This document shows positions 35,889-47,351 of a stretch of DNA of 64,000 nucleotides, one piece after another (positions within the stretch are counted from its first letter, which is position 1; each line of letters starts with the position of its first letter). A program made the position numbers and the translations under genes. Location of the stretch: the NCBI GenBank assembly GCA_963082875.1, contig OY720098.1:19282001-19346000 (forward strand), written 5' to 3'. This DNA comes from Corella eumyota (taxonomy: Eukaryota > Chordata > Ascidiacea > Phlebobranchia > Corellidae). The notes under the pieces were generated by a model. That model had not been told where the DNA came from. It saw only the letters and a program-made list of their open reading frames with translations, and did not search any database.

Positions 35889-37329
35889 ACGTATTTTAAA
35901 ATTACAATTTTTTCTTTTTAAACAGACCACATAAACAATATATTATATATAAGATTATTAAATTTACTTGTCTATACAAAAAACTTTTATTTTATAAAAT
36001 AAATCCGTTAAAAATATATATTTAAAACACATTTTATATATATTTAAAACACATTTAAGAAAAATCTGCAGTAATAAAAATATAAAATTAGTTAAGGTAG
36101 AACTGATTTATAATAAAATTAAATTTATATTGAATTTTTTTCAGTATAAGCTATAACTGTATTTCGTATGTACACCTACCATTTAACCAACAAGAATAAA
36201 TTTACTTTGCTTAAAAATATATTTTATGTAGGTAGAATAATAACAAATTAGTTTCATATAGCTAGAAATAACAGAGTATAACTAATAATAATATTTTCGT
36301 AATGGTGTGTATTTAAATTATATTAAGGTAAACTGTTGTTTTAAGCCTGTAATTAAAAAAGCATATTAATAGGTAGCCTATGACACGCATATAGTGTAAT
36401 ATATAAATCATAATCATAACGTCTAAAAATTGCCTACTTGCCAATAGTTAGTAAATGTATGTGTAAAAAAAGTTTTGTTTATATATTTTAACCCTTGTTT
36501 ATATTTTATTTATAATTTAATCTAATGTAATTAAATAATAAAAAATCAAATAATTTCTTTAAAAACACTAAAATATTAAGTTACCAAACAAGATAACAAC
36601 CCATCCTGAATATAAAACATTTATTTTTGCATATTGAACATCAAACATTAAAAGGTTATCTTTTTACATAAAGGATACAGTTTGTTAATATTCATTGTAA
36701 GAATACTTTGTGAATGCTACTGCAGGAAGTATTATTCGTAGGTGGGTAACGCACTAGTTATTTTAGTTTGTCATTAATGCTTCACAACACCGTAATATTT
36801 ATATTAAAATGTTATATGCACTTATTTCGTGCAAAATAAGTATTTGTAAACTGCAAGAGTATTAAAACCTAAAAACTAAATTCTTTTTACATACATTCAG
36901 GGACTATGTTTATTTTAATTAAAATTTCGTATATTTATTTAATATATTGTATTCTCCACTAAACTTTTAGTTGACTTCAATATGTTTAAAGCAAATCTAG
37001 TTTAAATATAAAACATAATGGTTTTGTATTACTAAAACAAAAAATTTAAAACAAATTTGTAAAGTTATAAATTTAAAATAAAAATTCCTACGTAATTTTG
37101 TAATGATGATGTAATTAAAATAAATACACTTGTGTATGGGAAAAGTTACATGTGTTGCAAGTGTTTATATTATCTTAATATACCAACACTTAAGATCCAT
37201 GTTACTGGGTAACCTCAGTAAATGTAAAGTTTACAGTCCTTTAATTATAGTTACAGAATAACAAATCGTAGAACAGTTACAAAATTAATAATAGTTCATA
37301 AATTAAATTTTTGCGAAGAATATTCCACG
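35889..37329. other. Divergent intergenic region between receptor E and the fibrinogen-like genes
   Basis: Upstream region shared head to head by gene E (minus) and the truncated fibrinogen-like gene (plus). From about 36565 onward it is homologous to 38108-38829, the upstream region of the intact fibrinogen-domain gene. Conserved pieces include a short inverted repeat around ATCCTTTTTAC, a GATGATGTAATT motif and the last 100 bp before the ATG. No coding exon was recognised. Confidence 0.6.
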
Positions 37330-37878
37330 ATGAAACTATACATCTTGATTTTGTTTGTCTGTGCATTGTGTGGTGATTTTACTTTATTATATAAAAGTTA
37401 CTTTACCATAAGATTAGAATGCAATATATAATTTAAAGGACCTTTATATAATTTGAAAATAATCTACGTATACAGTAGGCTTTTTATTTTAAGGCGATGT
37501 TGATCTTAAACAGGTCGATAAGGAGGAAAACCCCAGGGAAGTTGAAACAAATGCTAAACTACTGGATGAATATTTTAATTTCAAGTGTAAGTATTTTAGC
37601 GATTCTAAAAACAACAATTTTTAGAATTTTAACAAGAAATAAAGGTAACATTTCTGTTCAGCTTTTATATGCTTTCCGAACTATTTTTAGACATGACAAA
37701 CATGGCGTTATCTCGAGATTGCGACGAATATTTTACAATTTTTAAACAGGTAAAAAACAGAAAAAAATTGTTTAATTTGCTAGTTTTAAAATGTAACATT
37801 GATTTTGCGACAACTCAATATTGTCAGTATATAAATAATAATAATAATAATAAGATTTTTGTGTTGGTGAGAGTTTGA
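37330..37878 (+). pseudogene. Truncated copy of the fibrinogen-domain gene (first three exons)
   Basis: Exon 1 (37330-37375; MKLYILILFVCALCG, signal peptide), exon 2 (about 37495-37587; DVDLKQVDKEENPREVETNA, then KLLDEYFNFKC) and the start of exon 3 (37692 onward; MTNMALSRDCDEYF) match the intact gene 1.5 kb downstream in sequence, phase and splice sites. After DCDEYF the match ends: the frame continues with unrelated residues, through an AAT repeat, to a stop at 37876-37878. No later fibrinogen exon is found before 38830. The part that remains has no stop, so it could still yield a small secreted protein of about 100 residues. More likely it is a relic of tandem duplication. Confidence 0.7.
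37831..37854 (+). repeat. AAT microsatellite
   Basis: A run of about seven AAT/ATA units inside the unrelated 3' extension of the truncated fibrinogen-like copy. Confidence 0.8.
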
Positions 37879-38829
37879 ATTATAAGTTTAAATATTGTTT
37901 TAACGTTGGAATTGTTGAAAATTTTAACGAAGATATAATGCAAGTTGTAAAACGTTTATTATGTCCAATAAATACCTATTTGTTAATATTCAGAAATTGT
38001 ATTTGTTATAAATTCTTGCTTTATGATTTAAAAAAATTTTTAATACACTTTATTATAAAAAAATATTTGAATATTAAATTATTAGGAAAAAAAAAAATTA
38101 GTTAAATTACACTAAAAATAATAAGTTACCAAAACAAAACTACACCACCCTAGATATAAAAAAACAATCTAATTGAGGATATCAATTATTCATCGATAAC
38201 AGATTATCCTTTTACAAAAAGGATAAAATATGTTGATTTAGATTATAAGAATACATTGTGTAGGGAAGAAAAGATTTAAACGTAGGTAGAAAACGTGATC
38301 AAGTTATTTTAGTTTGTTATTTAATATTTTATTTTGTTGCTTTAATAATTTTATATGACACACAATACAAAAATTTTTATAACAACAATTTATAAAAATA
38401 TTATGGAAAGCAACATTGATTTCAAAAGACAACTTATTTACCAAACACACCTATAATTTTTTTAAAACACCCAAGTCCACTATTTAATTTTTTATTCCAA
38501 TTTTTTATATTTTTGCATCATATTGTATTTTTCAATAACAAAATTGTAATAAAGTTTTTTTTGCAACGATGATGTATTTGAATTTGCAACGATGATGTAA
38601 TTGAATTTAAAACAACAGTGGCTGGGAAATGTTACATCTGTTGCTAATGTTTGAATTAGTTAAATGTAAAGGATATCTTAATATACCCACACTTAAGCTT
38701 TACCAAGTTCACTTTGCAAAATTAAAAAAATTAAGCCTTTTAATTCACAGTTATAGAATAAAACAAATCGGAAAGAATTTACAAAGCTAACAATAGTTCA
38801 AAAATTAAATTTTTCGTAAAGAATATTCC
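37879..38829. other. Upstream region of the intact fibrinogen-domain gene
   Basis: The part from about 38108 is the duplicate of 36565-37329. The similarity covers the putative promoter and 5' UTR, which is stronger evidence for duplication than for independent insertion. No other gene was recognised. Confidence 0.6.
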
Positions 38830-40765
38830 ATGATGAATCTTTACACCTTGATTTTGCTTATCTGTGCATTGTGGGGTAATTGTAGTTTTTATATAAAATA
38901 GTTACTTTTCTAAATAGAATAAAAGTACAAAATATACTTTGAAGGATTTAACAATAATTTAAAAATAATCTACTTATATAGCGTGTTTTTTATTTTAAGG
39001 AGGCGTTGATCTTAAACCAGTTGATAATGAAGAAAACCCCCAAAAAATTGGAACAAATACTAAGCTACTGGATGAATATTTTAATTTCAAGTGTAAGTAT
39101 TTAAGCGATTCTTAGAACATAAGTTTTAGAAATTTTAACAAAAAATATAGGTAACATTTCTGTTTATTTTTTATATGCTTTCCTAACTATTTTTAGATAT
39201 GACAAACATGGCGCTATCTCGAGATTGCGACGAATATTTGGCAAGGTTTGACGTTATTGAATTTGGGCGTCACGAAATATTTCCTTTCTTCAACGGAGTT
39301 GGAATAGATGTTTTGTGTGATCAAGTTACAGACGGCGGGGGCTGGACAGTAAGTGTTTGTTTATAAAATAATATTCAACTGGCAGCGTTGTGTAGTGATA
39401 AGAACTTGCTACACCACATGAGTTCGTGGGTTCAAGCTCTACTCTCTCATGTTATAGCACCCTTGGGTAAGGCGAAATACGGTATAAACTCCCGCTGGGC
39501 CAGCACTTAATCAGCAGAATAACTATTGGGCGATAATAATCTATAATATACCAAACTACCAAAGTTAACTCGAGAGTAGGTCGGGGTAACAGTTGTTACT
39601 CTATGTTTAGGTGTCACTTTATGTTTATTAATGTCACAGAAATGTTAAAAACAGTATTCCACATGTTAAAACTATATACCTTCTTATTTTTAAGATTGTT
39701 CAACGTCGAGTTGATGGAAGTGAAGATTTTTATAGAAATTACGAAGATTACGAAAATGGTTTTGGCAATATTGAAACAGAGTATTGGTTGGGTAAGTTTT
39801 TATAAATTTTTTGAACCTTGTTATAAAAACCATATAAAAGCCTTTTAACTATAGAATAAAAATATTTCTGTAAAAATAGTAGAAAATAAAAAAAGACTCC
39901 ATGTATATCAAGTTTTTAATTTAAGAAAAAAAACTTTAATAACTCTTTATTTGCATACACTCCCAAGGTTAAATCAATGTTTGAACTATTTACAGTATTT
40001 CTAAATAATTTCATGTCTGTTGTTAGGCTTAAAAAGTCTTCATGAAATGACCAGTCATGGAAAATACGAAGTAAGATTTGACCTAGAAGATCATGCAGGA
40101 AACACAAGATATGCACTATATAGGTTGGTTTAACATAAAAGATACCAGCTAAGTGTGGTACATGTTGCATATAGCACTTTTTTTACAGCTGTTTGTGTTT
40201 TTGCAGAACAAAGCAATACAAATGTTTTAAACGAATTAGAAATATAAAACGCCAAAAAATATGTTCCTTAAAAATTTTATTTTTTTTCATAACTGGTTTA
40301 ACAAATTTTGGCACTCTGTTTATATGTTTGTAGTCATTTCTTTGTTGGGCCACCATCAATAAGTTATAAATTAGAAATTACTGGCTACAGTGGGAATGCA
40401 GGTCAGTCCATTAATTTAAATTTCTATATAATTTAATAATAAAAGTTATAACTTTTTTTTAAAAACTGAGCTATTCTTTAAAAACTGATTAAAAAAACTA
40501 CAAAATACCCTTTTTTGTTGTAGGTAATAGCATGTCGCAAGCAAATGGCATGCGGTTTACCACGTTCGATGCCGACAATGATGTCCACGACACAATAAAC
40601 TGTGCACAAGCGTTCGAAAGCGCCGGCTGGTTTGACTCCTGCCATAACGCAAATATCAATGGTTTATATGGCAATCTCGAATTTGGAAAAGGGGTAAATT
40701 GGTACTCTTGGCTCGGGTTAAATTATTCTCTAAAAAAAGTCGAAATGAAAATACGAAGAAAGTAG
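38830..40765 (+). CDS. Secreted fibrinogen C-terminal-domain protein (ficolin/FGL-like)
   Basis: Seven exons whose phases add up to 264 residues: 38830-38875, 39000-39092, 39197-39348, 39695-39791, 40028-40124, 40334-40401 and 40524-40765. A signal peptide (MMNLYTLILLICALWG) and a linker of about 40 residues precede one complete fibrinogen-related domain: RDCDEYLARF, DGGGWTIVQRRVDGS, YWLGL, YEVRFDLED and the C-terminal GWFDSCHNANINGLYG block with its cysteines. There is no collagen or coiled-coil region, so it is shorter than ficolins and angiopoietins. Such proteins bind acetylated sugars or proteins in innate recognition; the ligand here is unknown. A SINE sits in intron 3. The gene is preceded by a truncated tandem copy and converges on the GPCR gene. 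Domain type is certain, orthology is not. Confidence 0.93.
39379..39618 (+). mobile_element. tRNA-derived SINE, copy 1, in intron 3 of the fibrinogen-domain gene
   Basis: It starts GGCAGCGTTGTGTAGTGATA (A-box-like), has GTGGGTTCAAGCTC (B-box-like) about 45 bp on, then a body with CAGCACTTAATCAGCAG and a tail ending near TTACTCTATGTTTAGG. It aligns with the copies at 43566 and 53820. It may be the published Ciona composite SINE family, but I could not check. No clear target-site duplication was seen. Confidence 0.75.
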
Positions 40766-41110
40766 AATATGTATTTAAAGATACAAATGTAAAAGTAAGG
40801 TGAAATATATATTGGTGATATGGTTTGATAAAGCATAAATGTAATAGCATACAGAATTCAAATGTAAGTGGTAATAGGGTAAAAAAAATTATCAACCATA
40901 ATATGTAATTTAATTTTTATGTCACAAAAAATATTTATGACTTTATTGTCTTTATAATACAAACTAACTTTAAAAAAACTTTTTTTGAAGTGTAACTATG
41001 TTTATATAATTTTAAAAATAAATGAACTACGGAAACAACAATGTTTTATAAAGTTAAATTAACAATTTTGAACAGTTTAAAACCATGAATTATCTGGCTA
41101 CAAAATTTAA
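40766..41110. other. Convergent 3' spacer between the fibrinogen-domain gene and the GPCR gene
   Basis: 345 bp of AT-rich sequence shared by two convergent 3' UTRs. AATAAA occurs on the plus strand near 41019 and would serve the fibrinogen gene. No other feature was seen. Confidence 0.55.
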
Positions 41111-44100
41111 CTAAAGATTTGACGAAATTGTTTTTTGATTGTTTGAATTTTCTGTACTATACCTTCCTCCCCTCACGAAAAATTTAATCTTTTTCCAAAG
41201 TTTTTTAAACGCATCAGAGTATTGTAAAGGATCAAGCAAACAGTTAATCGGGAACAAAAACAACGCGGTAGCAATAAACAAATGATGACTAAACTCAGTT
41301 GCAAAACCAAATTGTACGTAAGAGGCTACGCATATAGGTAGCCAACGTAGAATATTAGTTAGAACAATCTTTGCCATTTTTCGTTGCATATTTTTAATAT
41401 GTTTATTCGACCGAGAACTCTGTATGTTATTTTTCGAGGTAGCGCGGTATATGAGGTAGTAAGCAATGGCTATGTAAATAAACAAAAATAGGTTTAATGT
41501 TACAAGCAATGTCGGGTAAAACCACCCATTGTCACCTATCGGTACATAAAAATGTGGAACACATAATGCATTCTCGCTATGGAAACCGTATTGTCCCATT
41601 ATCTGAAGCTGAGGTATTTGTGCATTTGTCAAATAGTCTTTAGGGTGCTGATTTAGAAAGAAAACAGTTTGATTAGCTGGTTCTAGAATGTAAATTAAAT
41701 TTCGAGACAACTCTGCCAGCACTGGGAATCGAACGATAGACTGCAAGATATATTTAGTAGGCAGCCAAACACCTTCAACAAATATAGTAGTGTCCATGGC
41801 CGGAACTGCAGCAAGTACTATAGATACAACCCAAACCAAAGCCATGCCTATTATGACCCAAGACATTTTAAAAAAACTTGCCTCGATTGGGTTATAGGTA
41901 GAGTAGAGTCTTTGTGTTGTCATTACCACAAGAGTTAATAAAGTAGCTTCGCTTGCCAATATGGAAAACGAGCCCATAAAAGCGCACGAAAAACCACTGC
42001 GCCATTCCAGTTCTACATAACAATATATACCAGAATATTCTGCCGTCTTGATAGCAAGAAATAATAAATATATTGCCATAAAGGCATCCGCGACATTTAA
42101 GTTTAAAACCAAGAAGTAATTGGACTTTGCAATCGATTTATCAGGACCTAACTTTAACAGCTTTTTCAAATTATATACAAACAGCGCGACATTAAAACCC
42201 AAACCAACAGTTGCTATAAACCATAACCATATCCGTAATGGAATGCTTCGTAACATCTCATGTCTCGAATAATAGACATTATCGTCTAAAAATTGAGGAC
42301 ATTCGTCGCTGGAATCTGCACAGTCGTTTACACCATCTCTCAAGTAAGTGGACGGTACTGAAATAGGTAAGTCTGATTCGCAATAAAATCGTGAAGGACA
42401 TTTAAGTTCGTCGGAGCCATTATTGCAGTCAGCTATACCATCGCAAACCTTTAAAATTTAAATATACAAGTTAGAAAATTGAATTACTTGTCAACAGCAA
42501 ATTTTCCTTTTTGTCAATTTAAGTTTTTTAGATTTATTGGCTTACAATAATCTAGCCAACTGGTTTCGAAGCCAGCAAGAGCATTTAGAATTACTATAGA
42601 TAGCTACAAAATGTAAGGAGTGGAAATCAAAAACTAATCTTACAATTCATTTTATTTTAATTACAACAAAATTTGTTTAACAAACCTTGTACATCGGTAT
42701 GCTGATTGCGTTTCCATTTTTGGTCTGGCAATAAAACCTTAAAGGACAATCCATCTCTTCGTTTAAAATTTGTGGATAACAATCCGACCAAACCCCGTTA
42801 CAAACATCCAACACCGTAAACGTGATGTTAAGATTGGTGGAAGATAGACACTGATATGATAACTGGTCGGTCTTGTTAAGAAGTGTTGGTATTGAGCAAA
42901 AAGATGGTTGTACTTGGCACGAAGATGAACATTCGTCGCTGAAATCAAAGCATTCTGGGACACCGTTACAGGCAACTGCTAAAATGTTTGTTGTATTTTC
43001 AACATTTCCAGAACACCTTTTAATCAAAAATATTAGAATTTATTCACAGATATTGCTATTTTTCAATGTAATTTAATGAGTTTAATGTACAAAAAACTTA
43101 CAACATTTTATAATGTAATTTAGTAGGTTTAATGTTCAACTTTAAAATAGAGCTAACATTAATTTAGAGCTAACATAATATATTGATTACAATTGCAGAA
43201 CAAAAATAACGATGTAAAAACCGAGTAAAAAACGGTTTTATCAAAATTAGATTAATTATTGAATATATATACGTTTAAATTTACCTTATTATTTTATTTC
43301 CAATCGGCCCTTTACGGCAATACATTTCATCTTTTGTGTTTAAACAGTCAATTATTCCATCGCAGACTTTATTTAAAGGTATTCGTGTAACGTTATCGCA
43401 TTGAAGTTGAGCGCCAGGTAGTATACTGTTGCAGACATTTGTGGTTGTTTTTAGTTCGCAAAGACACTCGTCTGATGCATCCGGACAATCTATTACACCA
43501 TCGCATAACTAAAGAATAAAAGTTAGATAAATACGAGAAAATAAAATATTTAAATGTTAAAGAAACCGGCAGCGTGGTGTAGTGGTCAGAATACTTCCTA
43601 TCCTACATGAGATCCTCGGTTTGATTCCCCGTGTTCTTATGCTGTGTAAGGCGCTATAAACGTTAAGAATTTCTGCTGAACCAGCACTTAAGCAGCAGCA
43701 TAATTATCGGGCAATTATATTCTAAAAAATGCCAAAATGCCACTTAAGACTGGGTCGAAGTAACAATTGTTAATCTATGTTCGGCTCGCGCATTCGACCT
43801 TCCTACATCATGGATAAAAATAAATACAAAAAAATATTTACCTGTGATGAAGAAATTATAGTCCCACTTGTAACACATTTGTGACATTTAAAAACGTCAT
43901 TAACATAACACAAGTCAGAACGGTCACTACATTGTGCCACAGAATCTGTTAAGTAACGTTCGGGTAGATGGCATGCTTGTGAGTCTCGGCCAATCGGGCA
44001 CTTGAAACCGGTCACGTGACGTATTTCGTCACTGCCGTCCAAACAGTCGTCATAATTGTCGCAAAATTGATCAAATAAAATACAATTTCCATTGTTGCAT

Positions 44101-45123
44101 TCAAATTGGATGTTTGTGCAATTTTGTGAGGTAACGAAATTACCTAAAAAAAAAATTCAATATTTAGTTAGTTAGAAATAATTATAAAACTAGATTTATT
44201 TGATAAATAAAATATGGTTCGAAATTGTTTGATTCTTTTTTATAAATATAATTTATTTAGTAGGTTTATTAATTAAGTTATAAATTTAAATATGAACTTT
44301 TTTTATATTTAAACATAATTTTAACAAGCGAACACACACTCATTGATATTGTAATATAAAAGTAAACTAAATTTAAAAGCAAAATACCGATCTTAATTTT
44401 TTAGTAATCAAACAAGTATTAAAATATAATAATAACAAAACAATTAAAACACAAATTTTACACATTTTTTACTTATATTTTAACATTTTACTTAAATTTT
44501 CAACCAATATTTTTTATTTTAATGGACAGCGAAAAGGACGATTTTTGACGGCGACCAGAACGCTATTAAATTATTCAAGCGTTAAACTCACACTGATTCA
44601 TTATTTTATAAAAAAAAAAAAATAATAATGATTAAACGATATTTAGCTAGAGTTAAATCTTCATTTTAAATAGCAACATACAAAATAATAATACCAACAA
44701 CATATTAAAATTTTAGCAAATTTAATCTTTAAATTTTAATAATAAAATATATTAATTAGTAATTAGTAATAATTAAATGTCGTTAATAGGAGGTTTGCGA
44801 TTCGTTGGGATAATAACAAACATACTAAAAATTTAGAACTTTTAGTTTTAAAGAACAAAAGTTATCGTCTTTCAAAATTCGTCAAATAAGAATAAAAACA
44901 ATAATAATAATAATAAATATAATGACAATAACAATATGTTTCGAAATCTAAGATTTCGAACCATAATTATTGTCATCAAATTTTTTACTATTTACACAAT
45001 CATAAATAAGCAATGGTGAACCTAAGGTCACGCTTATAGTACAGCGTGATATTACATACCTTGTATTATTATTAGAATAAAACTTGCAAGAACTTCAACT
45101 AATTCCAGCTTCGTATTCAACAT
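41111..45123 (-). CDS. LDLa-repeat G-protein-coupled receptor (relaxin-receptor/LGR-related, no LRR)
   Basis: Five exons with consistent phases give 752 residues: 45060-45123, 43842-44143, 43285-43508, 42686-43016 and 41111-42448. Exon 1 is a signal peptide (MLNTKLELVEVLASFILIII). The ectodomain has a complete LDL-receptor class A module (CNNGNCILFDQFC, then CLDGSDE) and several more LDLa or half modules (LCDGVIDCPDASDEC, VCDGIADCNNGSDELKC, DGVNDCADSSDEC). The last exon holds seven TM helices: SFSILASEATLLTLVVMTTQ in TM3 resembles RXFP/LGR receptors, TQRLYS stands in place of DRY, and DPLQY stands for NPxxY in TM7. RXFP1/2 have one LDLa plus leucine-rich repeats; here only LDLa-type repeats are seen, closer to the snail GRL101 plan. 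The ligand is unknown. A SINE lies in intron 2 and a hairpin in intron 1. Confidence 0.9.
43566..43808 (+). mobile_element. tRNA-derived SINE, copy 2, in intron 2 of the GPCR gene (antisense)
   Basis: It begins CCGGCAGCGTGGTGTAGTGG, has a B-box-like CGGTTTGATTCCCC, then the shared body CAGCACTTAAGCAGCAG and an end near GCGCATTCGACC. Full-length relative to copy 3 and antisense to the host gene. No clear target-site duplication was identified. Confidence 0.78.
44922..44976. repeat. Tight inverted repeat in intron 1 of the GPCR gene
   Basis: A 55-bp hairpin centred on TTCGAAATCT-A-AGATTTCGAA, extending outward through ATGACAATAA on the left and TTATTGTCAT on the right with a few mismatches. 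The loop is a single base. Role unknown; it may be a palindromic insertion. Confidence 0.6.
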
Positions 45124-46068
45124 TAAACCAGTTTTTAAACCTTATTTTTTAGCTCTTTTGTATAAAATCTACAATGTTTACAAATTTAGGATAAAAAAAT
45201 AAACTAACTGTAAGACATTTTAAGGCCAGATTTTTTTTGCCAAGTTACATTTTAATTATAGATTAATATCATACATAAGCTACCTTTTTCCCCCAAAAAT
45301 GTTTTTTTATTTTAACTGCTTACTTGTAACCTGCGATTATTTTGACTGTTTAAACTCTATTAAACTTATGCTTTTATATGAGTCACTTCACAACTAAATA
45401 TAATTCAAAATTTTGAACTTATATTGTCACTGTGCCTTTACCTTGTTTGTAGCGTACCTGACTATTTTTTAAAAACCTTTTTACTTTAAGGAATTTAACT
45501 ACCTTTAAATTAAAGTTAAACCTTTGAGTAATTTCTAAACCAGTGAGCCGAATCCATTGTAAAACTAAGGCTGTAATTTTGATGTAAACAGAGAAAAGTC
45601 AATTGGTCAAAATAAAGAATAACAACTGTTGTTACATTCAGAGTAGCGCTTTGGTAACTATAAAATAAAGTTTAAATCCTTACTGTTCACTTAAAAATAC
45701 CTTGATTTTATATTTTAAAATTTTCTACTTAACCTTATAGTATTTATATTATGCTGATCTAAATCTTGAAGTAACTACAAAAGAAGTAACTGATAACTTG
45801 ATACGGTCAGCTACTAGAATTCGAATTGCAAAGACTCTTTATATTTACCCCTATATATAAAAAAAAAAAAAAAACTTCTGCTATTAACACTAAAAATTGC
45901 AATTTAGTTGCAACGCAGTGTATTTATATATGGCTAAACCTAACATAATATATGTACCACCATCTGCCAACATAGTGCTAAGTTCCGACTCAACCATATG
46001 TGAATAAATGCTAGCGTAAGCGCGGGTTTTGTAAACACAATAACATAAAAATTGTGATTCAGTTAGGT

Positions 46069-46076
46069 TGACGTCA
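46069..46076. promoter_or_regulatory. Perfect CRE palindrome TGACGTCA
   Basis: Consensus CREB/ATF site in the spacer between the divergent GPCR and pentraxin genes, about 950 bp from the GPCR start. Motif match only. Confidence 0.35.
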
Positions 46077-46620
46077 CGAAATCTAACAACAGAAGGCAGG
46101 AAATATAGGAAAAACTCGAGAATTCAAATCTAAACGTCACAGCAAAATGAATCATTCAATTGTAATACAAAACGTAAACCGACAAACGTTGGATGTTTAT
46201 ATTTAAACATTTCTCAATACTGAGTATAGAAAGTTTTAAATGACAGCGCATTTTTGATTTATTTTAAAGTTTACTATAAATAGCTTTAAGCATATACTTA
46301 AATAGTGGTATATAATACAATAATTTGGGCGTGAAATTTACACGAAAATTCTTGTGTAAATAAAATAAGTTATAAAACAAATCGTAAAAGTTTAATAATC
46401 TTGGTAATATCATTTACGGTTTTGCTTTTATCAAAAGCTTTGATTTTTTGTAGTTTTTTCAACCCTTATAAATATTTTATAGCACTTTAAACACGTAACG
46501 TTACCCAATTAACTTTAGACTCTAGCGTAAAATTAGTTAGTATAAACACGTGACGTTATGAACATTGCGTCAAACAAAAAAATATTATTAACCAAATAAA
46601 ATTTGGTTGTTTTAATATAA

Positions 46621-46628
46621 TGACGTCA
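46621..46628. promoter_or_regulatory. Second perfect CRE palindrome TGACGTCA
   Basis: Followed directly by a half-site (TGACGTAA at 46631) and preceded by CACGTGACGT at 46547-46556, about 720 bp upstream of the pentraxin start. Motif match only. Confidence 0.35.
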
Positions 46629-47351
46629 CATGACGTAATTTTTACACAAATTAATAAAAACTAACAAAGAAATAAAAAAATATTCTATCTATTATATATT
46701 TACCGATATCTTTAGTCTTGTGGAAGCTTTAAAATATCCATTATTCCAAAAACATTTTCAAATAGAAAGATATTTAAAATATAACCTAAAAAATATAACC
46801 TTCAAAAAAATTATTTATATAAATCCAGAAATATAAACAAAATTATAAAACTGGTAAACGAACAAACTTGTCTAATATATATTTGCAAGTAAAAACTATA
46901 CCTAAACTATAAACCTTTTTTAAAAAACAAACTAAATAACCTACTACAACTCATAGCAGTTCCTCAATGCAAAGCGTCAACTTTTCTAGAGAATGCCTTT
47001 CGAAAAACGCTTTTTATTTAATAAAAACGCTTTCCGTCGGGCACCAAAGCAAAACAGCTGAAGTAAATTTAAAAGATATCTGTGTTTTTTCTGGTTTATA
47101 CTTTTTTGCATATGATAAAACAATATGTTTAATTCTATGTTTGACCTAAAAAAATTACACAAAATGATGTTTACATTCTAATTAATCATAAACATATGCG
47201 CTGGATAATCTATAACTTCCGACAATATCATAAATTTGAACTAGGGCCTTTGCATAAATACAAATTTGAACTTATAAAAGTTAATATAATGTTAAGTTGT
47301 TATACAGAGATATTTACGTAAAAAAGTTTAGTTAAGTCTCTAAAACTGCCA

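Larger units (their letters stand above)
45124..47351. other. Divergent intergenic region between the GPCR and pentraxin genes
   Basis: 2.2 kb with no supported exon; the ORF at 46967-47149 has no family signature. It holds two perfect CRE palindromes TGACGTCA (46069-46076, 46621-46628) and an E-box followed by a CRE half-site, CACGTGACGT (46547-46556). It is presumably the control region for both flanking genes. Confidence 0.6.

Noticed and set aside
38830-40765. Fibrinogen-domain gene as a v-Themis self-sterility ligand
   Set aside because: v-Themis genes pair with polycystin-like s-Themis genes; no polycystin-type gene is seen here, and the domain alone is too common.
46967-47149. 60-residue plus-strand ORF before the pentraxin gene
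   Set aside because: No signal peptide, domain or splice context; consistent with chance.
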